NCBI GenBank assembly: GCA_027049035.1
Contig: JALTVI010000077.1
Coordinates: 1 to 53,645 of the forward strand
Length of the DNA: 53,645 nt
Direction: 5' to 3'
Source of the DNA: Sulfurovum sp.
Lineage (GTDB): Bacteria > Campylobacterota > Campylobacteria > Campylobacterales > Sulfurovaceae
Shown piece by piece: positions 15,638-24,113 of the stretch (positions within the stretch are counted from its first letter, which is position 1; each line of letters starts with the position of its first letter). Made by a program: the position numbers and the translations under genes. The notes beneath the pieces were generated by a model. The model worked only from the letters and a program-made list of their open reading frames with translations, was not told where the DNA came from and did not search any database.

Positions 15638-15665
15638 AGATCTTTTACAATAAAAAGATCTTTTT
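15638..15665 (+). terminator. Hairpin with T-tail at the island edge
   Basis: A stem AGATCTTTT/AAAAGATCT with a six-base loop is followed by TTTTC, which makes it a terminator only in the plus direction. The second arm is part of a 14-bp perfect palindrome AAAAAGATCTTTTT. A second hairpin, CTATATT/AATATAG, lies at about 15666-15687, just after the ABC-F stop, and could end that transcript. Confidence 0.45.
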
Positions 15666-15688
15666 CTATATTGTGAAAATAATATAGT

Positions 15689-17641
15689 TTATCGTTGCAA
15701 CGCCTCGTACATCTCCAATACTTCAAGATACCGCTCACTCTTTTGTTCATACTCCTTTTCAAGTTCCGCGAGTTCCTCACTCAGCGCAGTTAGTCCTTTT
15801 TGTCCGTAACACTCCGGGTCGGCAAGGCAGGCGTTAAGCTCGTCTATTTTGGCTTCCAGTGCTTCAATCTCATCAGGCAGCATATTCAGGTCACGCTGGT
15901 CTTTATAGCTTAGCTTTGTGGGCTTTTTCTTTTCCGGTGTTACAGTGACTTTATTCTCTTTTGGCGCACTGTTTTCAACCTCTTCTGCCAACGCCCCTAT
16001 CTCTTTGATCTCCTTTTCGATTTCAAGATACTCCGAATAGCTCTGGTAGGACTCTTCGATGAGGCCGTTGCCTTTGAAGATGAAGAGTTTGGAGGCGATC
16101 TTGTCGACGAAGTAGCGGTCGTGGGAGACAAAAAGGATGGCGCCGGGGAAGTTGAGCAGCTGCTCTTCGAGGATGTTGATGGTCTGGATGTCCAGGTCAT
16201 TGGTGGGTTCATCGAGAATGAGACAGTCGACATTCTTGGTAAAGAGCAGGGCAAGGGCGACACGGTTCTTCTCTCCGCCGCTGAGCTGGCCTATCTTTTT
16301 GGTCAGAAACTCTTCGGGGAAGAGAAACTGTTTAAGGTAGGCGTAGACGTGCATATTGCCGCTGCGCACCTGAATATGGTCACCGCCGTTGGGGCAGAAG
16401 GTACCGATGAGTGTCTCTTCGTCATTGAGCATCTCTCTGTGCTGGTCGAAGTAACCGATGGAGAAGTCACCCTTTTTGATGGTACCGCCCTCAGGCTTGA
16501 GCCTGCCAAGCAGTAGCCGAAGTAGGGTCGATTTGCCCGCACCGTTAACCCCGACAATGGCGATCTTGTCGCGCTGGAGAATACGGGTAGAGAAGTCTCT
16601 GATGAGCTCTTTGCCTGCAATGGCGTAGTGCAGGTGCTCTATCTCAAAGAGCATCTTCTTCTTGCCCACGCTCTTTTCACGGTTGAAGTGCTTCTTCTCT
16701 CGCTCCAGCTCCAGCTGCATCTTGCGGATGAGGGTGGGGTTCTTTTTTGCCTCCTCTCTCAGTTTGAAGACACGCGCTTTGCGCCCCTGGTTACGCTTTT
16801 CACGGGCGCGTACGCTTTTGCCAAGCCACTCCTCTTCGTGCTTGAGGAGTTTGAGCAGGTTCTCATGCTGCTTGGCAAGCGCCTGCATGCGTGCCTCTTT
16901 CTGTTCGAGGTAGTCTCTGTAACCCCCTTTGTAGGAGACCAGCTTGTGGTTCTCCACCTCCACGACACGGGTGGCGATGGTGTCGATGAAGTGACGGTCG
17001 TGGGAGATGAACAGCAGGGTGAACTTTTCTTTGAGCAGAATCTCTTCGAGAAACTCCACCATATAGACATCGAGGTGGTTGGTCGGTTCGTCCAGCAGCA
17101 GCACTTCGGGCTTTTTGAGGATGAGTGACGCCAGCGCCACACGGCGCTGCTCTCCACCTGAAAGTGAGATGACAAGCCTCTCCTCATACTCCTTGAGCTT
17201 GAACTCCTGCAAAACGCGCTCTATCTTGTCATCGAGACTCCAGGCGTTGTGGTGGTCGAGGTATGCTGTGACTTCTTCAAGTTGTGCAAGCAGCTGCCTG
17301 TTTTCGAAGTCTTCGGCTACCTGTGCGGTAAGCGTGTCGTAGCGCTCCTTAGCCGCTTTAAGTTCTGTCAGCTCGTTCTCGATGGCTTCACGGACATTGA
17401 GGGTGGCATCGAAGGTTGGCTGCTGCGAGAGCATCTCAATCTGGATGGAGCGGTCGATGACCCGTTTGCCGTCGGTGGGCTCCTCTTCGCCAAGGGCTAT
17501 CTTCATCAGTGTCGATTTTCCGCAGCCGTTCTTGCCGACAATGGCAACCCGTTCACCTTCGTTGAGGTGAAAGTCGACCCCGTCAAGCAGGAGTTTTACA
17601 TCGTACTGCTTTTTGATATCGAAGAGGTCGATGAGTGCCAT
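15689..17641 (-). CDS. uup: ABC-F ATPase, Uup-like
   Basis: A 650-aa soluble protein with two ABC ATPase domains and no membrane segments. Domain 1 has GKNGCGKST (from residue 37) and LSGGEQRRVALA; domain 2 has GVNGAGKST and LSGGEKNRVALA. The Lys/Arg-rich interdomain linker is typical of ABC-F proteins that act on ribosomes. The C-terminal part (LSYKDQRDLNMLPDEIEALEAKI...) is the coiled-coil DNA/RNA-binding domain of the Uup subgroup. Its A/T content returns to that of the chromosome core. The promoter is on the minus strand at 17681. The gene ends where the accessory island begins. Confidence 0.88.
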   Translation of the reverse strand: MALIDLFDIKKQYDVKLLLDGVDFHLNEGERVAIVGKNGCGKSTLMKIALGEEEPTDGKRVIDRSIQIEMLSQQPTFDATLNVREAIENELTELKAAKERYDTLTAQVAEDFENRQLLAQLEEVTAYLDHHNAWSLDDKIERVLQEFKLKEYEERLVISLSGGEQRRVALASLILKKPEVLLLDEPTNHLDVYMVEFLEEILLKEKFTLLFISHDRHFIDTIATRVVEVENHKLVSYKGGYRDYLEQKEARMQALAKQHENLLKLLKHEEEWLGKSVRAREKRNQGRKARVFKLREEAKKNPTLIRKMQLELEREKKHFNREKSVGKKKMLFEIEHLHYAIAGKELIRDFSTRILQRDKIAIVGVNGAGKSTLLRLLLGRLKPEGGTIKKGDFSIGYFDQHREMLNDEETLIGTFCPNGGDHIQVRSGNMHVYAYLKQFLFPEEFLTKKIGQLSGGEKNRVALALLFTKNVDCLILDEPTNDLDIQTINILEEQLLNFPGAILFVSHDRYFVDKIASKLFIFKGNGLIEESYQSYSEYLEIEKEIKEIGALAEEVENSAPKENKVTVTPEKKKPTKLSYKDQRDLNMLPDEIEALEAKIDELNACLADPECYGQKGLTALSEELAELEKEYEQKSERYLEVLEMYEALQR

Positions 17642-17675
17642 GAGATATGCCTTTGTTCGGGGTTCTTTTTGTGAA

Positions 17676-17681
17676 ATTATA
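17676..17681 (-). promoter_or_regulatory. -10 box of the ABC-F gene
   Basis: On the minus strand GTATAATTTC gives a TATAAT box about 35 bp before the ABC-F ATG, in an A/T-rich context. Confidence 0.55.
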
Positions 17682-17770
17682 CTCTTTTAAGGCTTGCTAA
17701 AGTCCGTCTTGCTATATTCTCGTATGAATAAACATATGGAATGAAAAATTTTGGTTTTGTGACCACATAC

Positions 17771-17864
17771 GCAGGGTGCGATATTTCGCACCTTCGAGAC
17801 ATGTTTCGATGGCAGACCGTGTTTTTGCAAGATGGTTTGAAGGTGCGTGAATACGCACCCTACA
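17771..17864. repeat. Inverted pair of REP-like hairpins (REPIN-like)
   Basis: A plus-oriented hairpin GCAGGGTGCGA-tatt-TCGCACC (17771-17792) and a minus-oriented one, GGTGCGT-gaat-ACGCACC-CTACA (17842-17864), face each other. Between them lies a third palindrome, TCGAGACATGTTTCGA (17794-17809), with one G-T pair. Such inverted REP pairs with a GTAG-type head are the mobile form spread by RAYT transposases. The spacer between the two divergent genes (17642-17911) holds nothing else except the ABC-F promoter. Confidence 0.75.
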
Positions 17865-17911
17865 TAAAGGTTACATAATCTATTCCAATGATATATACAA
17901 AGGATATTTCT

Positions 17912-19210
17912 ATGTTAGAATGGATTGTCGGGCTCTATTCGCTCTATACCTTCATGCGGGTTTATATCTCAGTCATGCAGATAGGGTATATCAACCAGGA
18001 GAAGCGTAGGGCACCGGTACTGATGCCTGCAGGCAAATATATGGTCGCGGCCAACTATGCCGTAGCCAAGGAGAAGCTGGCTATTGCGGAGCACTTTGTA
18101 GACTACCTGATGTTCGTCTGGTGGGTATTCAAAGGGTTTGCCTGGCTCTCTTCACTGGTACATGTGGAGGGAGCGGTACTGCAGGCAGTGGTATTCCTCT
18201 ACGGGTTCGTTGTCATCAACTACATCGTGGGACTTCCTTTTGAGCTCTACCAGAAGTTCAAGATTGACGAGGATTTCGGCTTCAACAAGATGACGCCAAA
18301 GATGTTCATTGTCGATACGCTCAAGAGTGCGGCAATGTTCTTTGTGCTTGGCGGACTGCTCTTCGCACTGCTTGCGTGGATCATCGGCAACTACGAGATG
18401 TGGTGGCTGTGGGGATTTGTACTTCTTTTCGCTGTTGCCGTGCTTGTCAATGTGCTCTATCCGACCCTCATCGCGCCCATTTTCAACAAGTTCAAGCCGC
18501 TTGAAGAGGGGGAACTCAAGGATGCCATTACGGACATGATGCAAAAGGTAGGACTCAAGAGCGACGGCATCTTTGTCATGGACGCCAGCAAGCGTGACAG
18601 CCGTCTGAATGCCTACTTTGGCGGGCTTGGCAAGAGCAAGCGTGTGGTTCTCTTCGATACACTGCTTGAGAAACTGAACAAAGATGAGCTGCTTGCCGTA
18701 CTTGGCCACGAACTGGGCCACTACAGCCACGGGGATATCTGGAAAAACATCGCACTGATGGGTGGACTGCTCTTTGTGGTATTCTTCCTCTTCGGACACC
18801 TGCCCGATTCGCTCTTTACCCAGATGGGTGTCATACCGCATGCGGGTGTGAAGATCGCGATACTGATGCTGCTTCTGCCACTGGTGAGTTTCGTCTTTAC
18901 ACCGTTCATGAGCTATGTCAGCCGCCACAACGAGTATGCCGCTGATGCCTTTGGTTCCGAAATGGGCGGAAAGGAGAATCTCATCTCCGCATTGCTGAAG
19001 CTGGTAACCGAGAACAAGGCATTTCCAAAGTCCCATCCGCTTGTGATCTTTTTCTACTATACCCACCCGCCGATCATTGAGCGACTCAAGGCGATGGGGT
19101 ACGATGCCAGCAACACGGTCGTTGGTGAAGAGGAGAAGCCAGAAGAGCCCGCACTTCCCAATGACGGGATATTCGCCTATTTAGACAAAGCAGATGATGA
19201 CCATAAGTGA
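17912..19210 (+). CDS. M48-family membrane metalloprotease (Ste24/CAAX-protease 1 type)
   Basis: A multi-pass membrane zinc protease. The HExxH site is HELGH at 266-270, and a third ligand is likely in NEYAADAFG further on. The HEYAADA-type signature and 432-aa length match Ste24-like enzymes, which act in membrane protein quality control in bacteria. Start ATG 17912 is preceded by AAAGGA at 7-8 nt; the in-frame ATG at 17888 lacks a ribosome site. The 3' end overlaps prmC by 17 nt. Confidence 0.87.
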   Translation: MLEWIVGLYSLYTFMRVYISVMQIGYINQEKRRAPVLMPAGKYMVAANYAVAKEKLAIAEHFVDYLMFVWWVFKGFAWLSSLVHVEGAVLQAVVFLYGFVVINYIVGLPFELYQKFKIDEDFGFNKMTPKMFIVDTLKSAAMFFVLGGLLFALLAWIIGNYEMWWLWGFVLLFAVAVLVNVLYPTLIAPIFNKFKPLEEGELKDAITDMMQKVGLKSDGIFVMDASKRDSRLNAYFGGLGKSKRVVLFDTLLEKLNKDELLAVLGHELGHYSHGDIWKNIALMGGLLFVVFFLFGHLPDSLFTQMGVIPHAGVKIAILMLLLPLVSFVFTPFMSYVSRHNEYAADAFGSEMGGKENLISALLKLVTENKAFPKSHPLVIFFYYTHPPIIERLKAMGYDASNTVVGEEEKPEEPALPNDGIFAYLDKADDDHK

Positions 19211-20018
19211 AGCACTCCGTTGGGGTGCAGAGAGTCTGAATGAAAGCTGTGAACGACCGCAGTTCGAGGCGGAACTCCTGCTTGCACACCATCTGGGAAA
19301 AGAGCGTATCTATCTGGTGATGTACGCCGATGTGCCGGTAGAGGATTTTGAAGTGTACGAAGCGCTCATCAAACGGCGCGCGGCACACGAGCCCTACGAG
19401 TACATTGTGGGCGAGGCGAGTTTTTACGATATTCACCTGAAAGTGGCACCGGGTGTGCTCATCCCGCGTCCGGAGACGGAACTGCTCATCGATGAAGTTG
19501 CCAACATTATTGAAAGAGAAAAGCTGACTTCTGTTGCAGAGATCGGTGTAGGCAGCGGGGCAATCAGTGTCGTGCTGGCACGCAAGTTTCCCAATCTGAA
19601 GATTGTTGCGACCGATATCTGTGATGCACCGCTGCGCGTAGCGGGGGAGAATATCGAAGCGTTTGGGCTTGGCGGACAGGTCACACTGCGAAAATCGAAT
19701 CTGCTTGATGAGGTAAATGAGAGTGTTGAACTGGTCGTCTCCAATCCGCCCTACATTGCCGAGGATTTTACGCTTGAGAAGAACGTTGCAGCCTATGAGC
19801 CGAAAGAGGCGCTCTTTGGCGGTAGGGCAGGGGATGAATTGCTTCGGCAGATCATTCTCGATGTCAAAGCACGCGGGGTAAAATGGCTGGCGTGTGAGAT
19901 GGGGTATGACCAGAAAGTGCCTATTGAGCGTTTTGTTAATGAAGTTGGGGTAAAATCCATTGCATTTTACAAAGATCTTGCGGGATTTGACCGCGGATTT
20001 GTGATTGAGTTTGCATAG
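19194..20018 (+). CDS. prmC: Peptide chain release factor N5-glutamine methyltransferase
   Basis: PrmC methylates the Gln of the GGQ motif in release factors RF1/RF2. The 274-aa protein has the PRPETELL motif, the AdoMet-binding loop EIGVGSGAISV and the catalytic SNPPYI (NPPY) motif. ATG 19194 and ATG 19197 are both possible. It overlaps the protease gene, so the pair is coupled. Its TAG stop is also the first part of a heptamer repeat tract. Confidence 0.93.
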   Translation: MMTISEALRWGAESLNESCERPQFEAELLLAHHLGKERIYLVMYADVPVEDFEVYEALIKRRAAHEPYEYIVGEASFYDIHLKVAPGVLIPRPETELLIDEVANIIEREKLTSVAEIGVGSGAISVVLARKFPNLKIVATDICDAPLRVAGENIEAFGLGGQVTLRKSNLLDEVNESVELVVSNPPYIAEDFTLEKNVAAYEPKEALFGGRAGDELLRQIILDVKARGVKWLACEMGYDQKVPIERFVNEVGVKSIAFYKDLAGFDRGFVIEFA

Positions 20019-20075
20019 GTAGCAGGTAGTAAATAGCAGTGAGCAGTGAATGTGTAGGGTGCGTAATCACGCACC
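20017..20075. repeat. Heptamer tract plus REP-like hairpin after prmC
   Basis: Five 7-base units (AGGTAGC, AGGTAGT, AAATAGC, AGTGAGC, AGTGAAT) start inside the prmC TAG stop. They are followed by a GTAG head and a perfect 7-bp stem GGTGCGT/ACGCACC with a four-base loop (20058-20075). Confidence 0.8.
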
Positions 20076-20114
20076 AAGAACATAAATATTAAAAGAGACA
20101 TAAAAGGAAGAAAT

Positions 20115-20594
20115 ATGAAACCGATATTTAGACGAATAACCATTGCGTATCTGATACTGCTTGGCGCGACACTTGGAGCAGGGCTCTTTGCCGGTATTGT
20201 GGTAGCTCCGGTGACATTTCATACCGAGCAGTGGCTTGGCGGGAATGTGCTGAGCCATTTTCAGGAGGGGCTCATTATGACGCAGAACTTTGTCAGGCTC
20301 TCCTATCTTGTTGACTTTACGGTGATTGCCGTGATACTCTATGAGGGGTACAAGTACAAGAAGTTCGAACGTGACACCATCACGCAGGTGGCGACATTCT
20401 TTGTGGTTGCAACAGGATTAATGTTCGGTCACTACTATCTGCCCGACATCCTGACCATGCAGGAAGCCGGTGAAAAGATGACCCAGTCAGCGGCATTCAT
20501 CGCTACGCATAAAGGGAGTGAGATCAACTTCAAGATCTTCTCACTGGCACTGCTGGTGCTGATGGTACGCAATATGCAAAAAGCATGCAAATAG
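20115..20594 (+). CDS. DUF4149-family membrane protein
   Basis: A 159-aa protein with four predicted membrane segments (about residues 10-30, 55-77, 88-105 and 135-153). The N-terminal segment with its GAGLFAGIVVAPVTF motif fits the DUF4149/TMEM205-like family, whose function is unknown. An AAGGAAG ribosome site precedes the ATG. It is flanked on both sides by heptamer/REP composites and is the only gene between them. Confidence 0.75.
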   Translation: MKPIFRRITIAYLILLGATLGAGLFAGIVVAPVTFHTEQWLGGNVLSHFQEGLIMTQNFVRLSYLVDFTVIAVILYEGYKYKKFERDTITQVATFFVVATGLMFGHYYLPDILTMQEAGEKMTQSAAFIATHKGSEINFKIFSLALLVLMVRNMQKACK

Positions 20595-20650
20595 GTAATA
20601 GGGTAGCAAGTAGTAGTGAGCAGTTGATGTAGGGTGCGTAGTCACGCACC
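20593..20650. repeat. Heptamer tract plus REP-like hairpin after the DUF4149 gene
   Basis: A second copy of the 20017 composite. It starts in the TAG stop of the preceding gene with AGGTAAT, A-GGGTAGC, AAGTAGT, AGTGAGC and AGTTGA. It is followed by TGTAGG and a perfect GGTGCGT/ACGCACC stem. Confidence 0.8.
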
Positions 20651-20670
20651 ACAAAGATAATTGAAAAGAT

Positions 20671-21174
20671 ATGAATATGCAAGAACAACTCAAACACCCC
20701 TTTGACCCCATTGTCTTCAACGATACAAAAACCCTCATTCTGGGCTCTTTCCCCAGCATTAAATCGTTTGATAACGCCTTTTACTATGCACACCCCAGAA
20801 ACCAGTTCTGGAAGCTGCTTGAAACGGTAACGGGCTATCCTGTCAACAACCGTGATCAGAAGATATGGCTACTCAAAGAGAATGGCCTTGGGGTGTGGGA
20901 TATGGTCGCAGCCTGCGAGCGTGACAATTCACTTGACACATCGCTTTCCAATGTCACGGTCAACGACATTCCCGCACTGCTTGAGAAATATCCCTCTATC
21001 AAGAAACTGGCATTTACCGGCAAAAAAGCGCAGACACTCTTTGAAAAGCACTTTGGCAAGCTTGACATAGAACGCGTCTACCTGCCATCACCCTCGCCGG
21101 CACATGCGGCAATGAGCTTTGAAGAGAAAGCAGCAAAATACAAGGAAGCTTTGGGGATCAGCGATGAGCGTTGA
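20671..21174 (+). CDS. DNA-deoxyinosine glycosylase (uracil-DNA glycosylase superfamily)
   Basis: A base-excision-repair glycosylase that probably removes hypoxanthine (deaminated adenine) from DNA. The 167-aa protein has the family-6 features ILGSFPSIKSF near the N-terminus, HPRNQFW (about residues 39-45) and SPSPAHA near the C-terminus. ATG 20671 or ATG 20677 may be used, with a weak GAAAAG ribosome site. It stands alone between repeat composites. Confidence 0.83.
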   Translation: MNMQEQLKHPFDPIVFNDTKTLILGSFPSIKSFDNAFYYAHPRNQFWKLLETVTGYPVNNRDQKIWLLKENGLGVWDMVAACERDNSLDTSLSNVTVNDIPALLEKYPSIKKLAFTGKKAQTLFEKHFGKLDIERVYLPSPSPAHAAMSFEEKAAKYKEALGISDER

Positions 21175-21180
21175 GTGCTG

Positions 21181-21367
21181 AGGGTTTAGGATTTAGGATT
21201 TAGGGTTGAGGTAGGGTGCGTAACCACGCACCAAGAAATAGGAATAAGGAACTAAATTTGAGTGAGGAATTAGGAATGAGTAATGAGCAACCGACATTGA
21301 ATAAAGGTATTGCGCAGCAATGCAAACCGAAACTATTCACTATTCACTATTCACTACTCACTAACTC
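21181..21367. repeat. Composite repeat: heptamers, REP-like hairpin, hairpin, inverted heptamers
   Basis: Heptamers AGGGTTT, AGGATTT (twice), AGGGTTG and AGGTAGG (21181-21215) lead into GTAG plus the GGTGCGT/ACGCACC stem (21215-21232). An imperfect purine-rich stretch follows, then a short stem ATTGC/GCAAT near 21308-21320. CTATTCA three times with CTACTCA and CTAACTC (21333-21367) closes the block. These last units are the reverse complement of TGAATAG-type heptamers. Confidence 0.75.
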
Positions 21368-21382
21368 ATTGGAGTTCCTCCA

Positions 21383-22219
21383 GTGAGTACCTGGGCTATC
21401 GGCGATATTCAGGGCTGCTACGACTCCCTGCAGGGGCTGTTGCAGAAGATCCACTTCGACCCTCGTTACGATACATTGTGGCTGGCAGGCGATCTTGTCA
21501 ACCGGGGTGACAAGTCTCTAGAAGTTCTGGAGTATCTCTACAGTATCAAGGAGAGTGTCAAAATTGTACTTGGCAACCACGATCTGACGCTTATTGCCGC
21601 CTACTACGGCATTAAAAAGTCCAATCCGACCATTGATCCGATTTTGGCTTCACCAAAAGCGGATGAACTGATTGACTGGCTGCGTCATCAGAAGTTTCTG
21701 CATACCGATTTCAAACTGGGATATTGCATGAGCCATGCGGGTATCTCTCCGGAGTTCGACCTTGGCATGGCCATAGAGTATGCCCGCCGCATCGAAGTAC
21801 AAATGCAAAGCGACCATGTCGATGTGTGGCTGAAGAAGATGTTCAAAGGCGGCGTGGAGCGTTTCGACCGCCATGCGGGCCCCGATGATATAGACCGCTA
21901 CATCGTCAGCGCCTTTACCCGTATGCGCTACTGCTACAAGGACCATAGGCTTGACTTCAAACAGAAAGGTGCCCCCACACCCGAAGTGCGTGCCAAAGGG
22001 ATGAAACCGTGGTTTGAGTGTGACAACCGAAAAGAGGTGGAGCTGAAGATCATCTTCGGCCACTGGTCGACACTGGGTTTCTATGAAGATGAGAATGTGC
22101 TGGCACTCGATACCGGGTGCCTCTGGGGCGGAAGTCTCACTGCCGCACGTATCGATCTGCCGAAACCGAAGATCGTCTCTTACGACTGCCCGGGCTGTAT
22201 GAAGCCCGGGGAGGATTAG
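21383..22219 (+). CDS. apaH: Symmetrical bis(5'-nucleosyl)-tetraphosphatase
   Basis: ApaH splits Ap4A into two ADP molecules in the cytosol. The 278-aa protein has the metallophosphoesterase signature GDIQGCYDSL, GDLVNRGDKS and GNHDLTL in order, then FGHWSTLG and LDTGCLWGG near the C-terminus. The GTG start at 21383 follows TTGGAG. Its stop overlaps the stop of the convergent gene on the minus strand. Confidence 0.94.
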   Translation: MSTWAIGDIQGCYDSLQGLLQKIHFDPRYDTLWLAGDLVNRGDKSLEVLEYLYSIKESVKIVLGNHDLTLIAAYYGIKKSNPTIDPILASPKADELIDWLRHQKFLHTDFKLGYCMSHAGISPEFDLGMAIEYARRIEVQMQSDHVDVWLKKMFKGGVERFDRHAGPDDIDRYIVSAFTRMRYCYKDHRLDFKQKGAPTPEVRAKGMKPWFECDNRKEVELKIIFGHWSTLGFYEDENVLALDTGCLWGGSLTAARIDLPKPKIVSYDCPGCMKPGED

Positions 22220-23406
22220 TCTTCGATAACATGTCCTACAAACTTGGACATATTGTTAAGAATCTTTCCGCCTTTTCTGAAACCCACACCACACGATTCA
22301 TACGCATAGAAGAGCCCTGCCTGGTAGCTGCTGCCTTCGATGTCCGATGGCAGCTCCACATACTCCTGAAAGACCATTTTGTGGCTGTCGTACTCCCCTG
22401 ATTCTTCTCCTTCTATAAAGGTGCCGTGTTCGTCAAGAATGCGGACACTTTCGCCCTCACGTCCAAAGACCGGTTTCTGCACCATACGTTCTGTTCCAAG
22501 GGGTTCGAATGAGGTTTCAAGAAGTAGCGGGTGGTCAGGATAGAGCTGCCATAGGATTGCAAGCAGTCCTTTGCTTTGAAAGAGCAGGGTGTAGGCGGGG
22601 TTGAAGATGATAGCCTTTTGGTTCTTGATGATATTGGTAAGCATCATCGCCAGATCGGGCTCTTCCAGGGCAATGTCCTCCCACGGGATTAGCTTGAACC
22701 AGAGTTCGTACTGCTGTTCATGGTAGAAGACACCCTCCTTCTCGTCAAACTCCACTTCATCGATGTAGGCAAATTCGGTGTTGTATCCGGCCTCTGTAGC
22801 AATGTGCTGCAGCAGTCTGACGGTATTCTCCTCTTCACTGTTGCCGCGAATGGAGGTGAAGAGAAACTTCCATCCCTCATAGCGCGTTTCAAATTCTGAA
22901 ACATCTTCAGTGAGTGTTACAAGGCGCTTGAAGTTGTCCAGCAGCGCTTCATAGACGCCGTTGAACTGGGCAGTCTCCTCCATGCCGTTCTGCTTGAGCA
23001 TCGCCCACTGTACAATAGCGGTCTCGAAGAGGGCCGTAGGAGTATCGGCATTGAACTCCAGCAGTTTGATCGGCTTGCCGTCAATACCACCTGCAAGATC
23101 GAAACGGCCGTAGAGATGCCAGTGGATATCGTTCTCCCAGCTCTCTTTGATGAGTTCTACAAGATTGAACGGGATGCCTATTTCATGGAAGAGATTGTTG
23201 TCGATGACATGCTGCGCCGCTTCGATGAACATTTCGTACAGGGTATTGCCCGCTTCGTAGTAGGCTTTTGCCTCCCGGGGTGTGAGAAGAACCAGCTTGT
23301 CCGACACATAAGGGGTTTCGTCACTGTCGGTGTGCCAGACAAAGCCCAGCGATTCAAGATAGTCTGTAGTCAGTGGCGAGACTTGAAGGAGTTTGACCAT
23401 ACTCAA
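22216..23406 (-). CDS. Glutathionylspermidine synthase-like ATP-grasp protein
   Basis: A 396-aa member of the C-terminal-synthetase-like (pre-ATP-grasp/ATP-grasp) family. Segments include KLLEFNADTPTALFETA and VQKPVFGREGESV (nucleotide-binding region). In enterobacteria the YgiC-type relatives are paired with a small YgiB lipoprotein; here the partner is a UPF0323 lipoprotein whose stop overlaps this gene's start by 4 nt. True glutathionylspermidine production is doubtful; an ATP-dependent amide ligase activity on an unknown substrate is the safer statement. Confidence 0.85.
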   Translation of the reverse strand: MSMVKLLQVSPLTTDYLESLGFVWHTDSDETPYVSDKLVLLTPREAKAYYEAGNTLYEMFIEAAQHVIDNNLFHEIGIPFNLVELIKESWENDIHWHLYGRFDLAGGIDGKPIKLLEFNADTPTALFETAIVQWAMLKQNGMEETAQFNGVYEALLDNFKRLVTLTEDVSEFETRYEGWKFLFTSIRGNSEEENTVRLLQHIATEAGYNTEFAYIDEVEFDEKEGVFYHEQQYELWFKLIPWEDIALEEPDLAMMLTNIIKNQKAIIFNPAYTLLFQSKGLLAILWQLYPDHPLLLETSFEPLGTERMVQKPVFGREGESVRILDEHGTFIEGEESGEYDSHKMVFQEYVELPSDIEGSSYQAGLFYAYESCGVGFRKGGKILNNMSKFVGHVIED

Positions 23407-23981
23407 CCGCCGAAGAAGCCGCCGCTTCTTGAGGTACTCTTTTTACCGCCAAAGAAGCCGCTGCGTTTGGTTGTGCTTTTACGTGCCTTGCTAAAGCTGT
23501 TTTTGCTGCGCTGATAGGTTGAGGGTGACTTGTAGCCTGCTTTACGGTTGTTCTGGTAGTTCTGGTTGCCAAAGAGTTTGCTGCCGATCCATGAGCCGAT
23601 GATCGCACCGGCAGCGGACGCGAGAATGGCCTCTCCCAGGCCCATGCCGCCCTGCATCTGCGCCTGTGCATCAGGCTGTGTCAATGGTGAGGTACCGTTG
23701 TCGATCTTGGCAGCCTCCTGCTTGACAAGGGCATCCATCTCCTCTTTGGTCAGTACCTTTTCGGTACCGTCGAGTTTCTTGAGGATGATGCGTGTCTCAT
23801 CTGAGGGGAATTCATCTTTGATCTTGTATTTACCCGGGGCTGTCTCTTCGATGACGACAAAAGCGCCTTTTGCCTGAGGCTGCTCCTGTGACGTCTTCTG
23901 CTCACATCCTGTCAACCCTGTTGCAAGGAGAGCACCTACGCCTGTGAGTGCAATGGTGGAGAGTGTTCTAATGTATTTCAT
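23403..23981 (-). CDS. UPF0323-family lipoprotein
   Basis: A 192-aa lipoprotein with a signal peptide ending in the lipobox LTGC (Cys at about 26). An acidic N-terminal half follows, then a hydrophobic glycine-rich segment (GLGEAILASAAGAIIGSWIGSKLFG, about 115-137) and a C-terminal tail rich in Lys, Ser and Phe-Gly-Gly. Families of this type are known mainly from Campylobacterota and have no assigned function. It is coupled to the ATP-grasp gene. Confidence 0.82.
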   Translation of the reverse strand: MKYIRTLSTIALTGVGALLATGLTGCEQKTSQEQPQAKGAFVVIEETAPGKYKIKDEFPSDETRIILKKLDGTEKVLTKEEMDALVKQEAAKIDNGTSPLTQPDAQAQMQGGMGLGEAILASAAGAIIGSWIGSKLFGNQNYQNNRKAGYKSPSTYQRSKNSFSKARKSTTKRSGFFGGKKSTSRSGGFFGG

Positions 23982-24066
23982 TGTCTGTGTTCCTTATGAA
24001 AATGATAAGAGAATTTTTAATAGCGCTATCATAGCGAAAAAGTGGTTAATGGGGGAAAACAGTGTT

Positions 24067-24086
24067 GCAGGAGGGAAGACTCCTGC
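24067..24086 (-). terminator. Hairpin after ftsZ
   Basis: A perfect 7-bp stem GCAGGAG/CTCCTGC with a six-base loop lies about 28 bp downstream of the ftsZ stop on the minus strand. A weak T-rich stretch follows. It probably ends the division operon. Confidence 0.55.
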
Positions 24087-24113
24087 GTTAAAAAGGGGAA
24101 GAGAAGGGGGGGG

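Noticed and set aside
17642-17911. Small structured RNA gene between the ABC-F and M48 genes
   Set aside because: The structure is fully explained by the inverted pair of REP-like hairpins; no separate promoter or terminator was seen.
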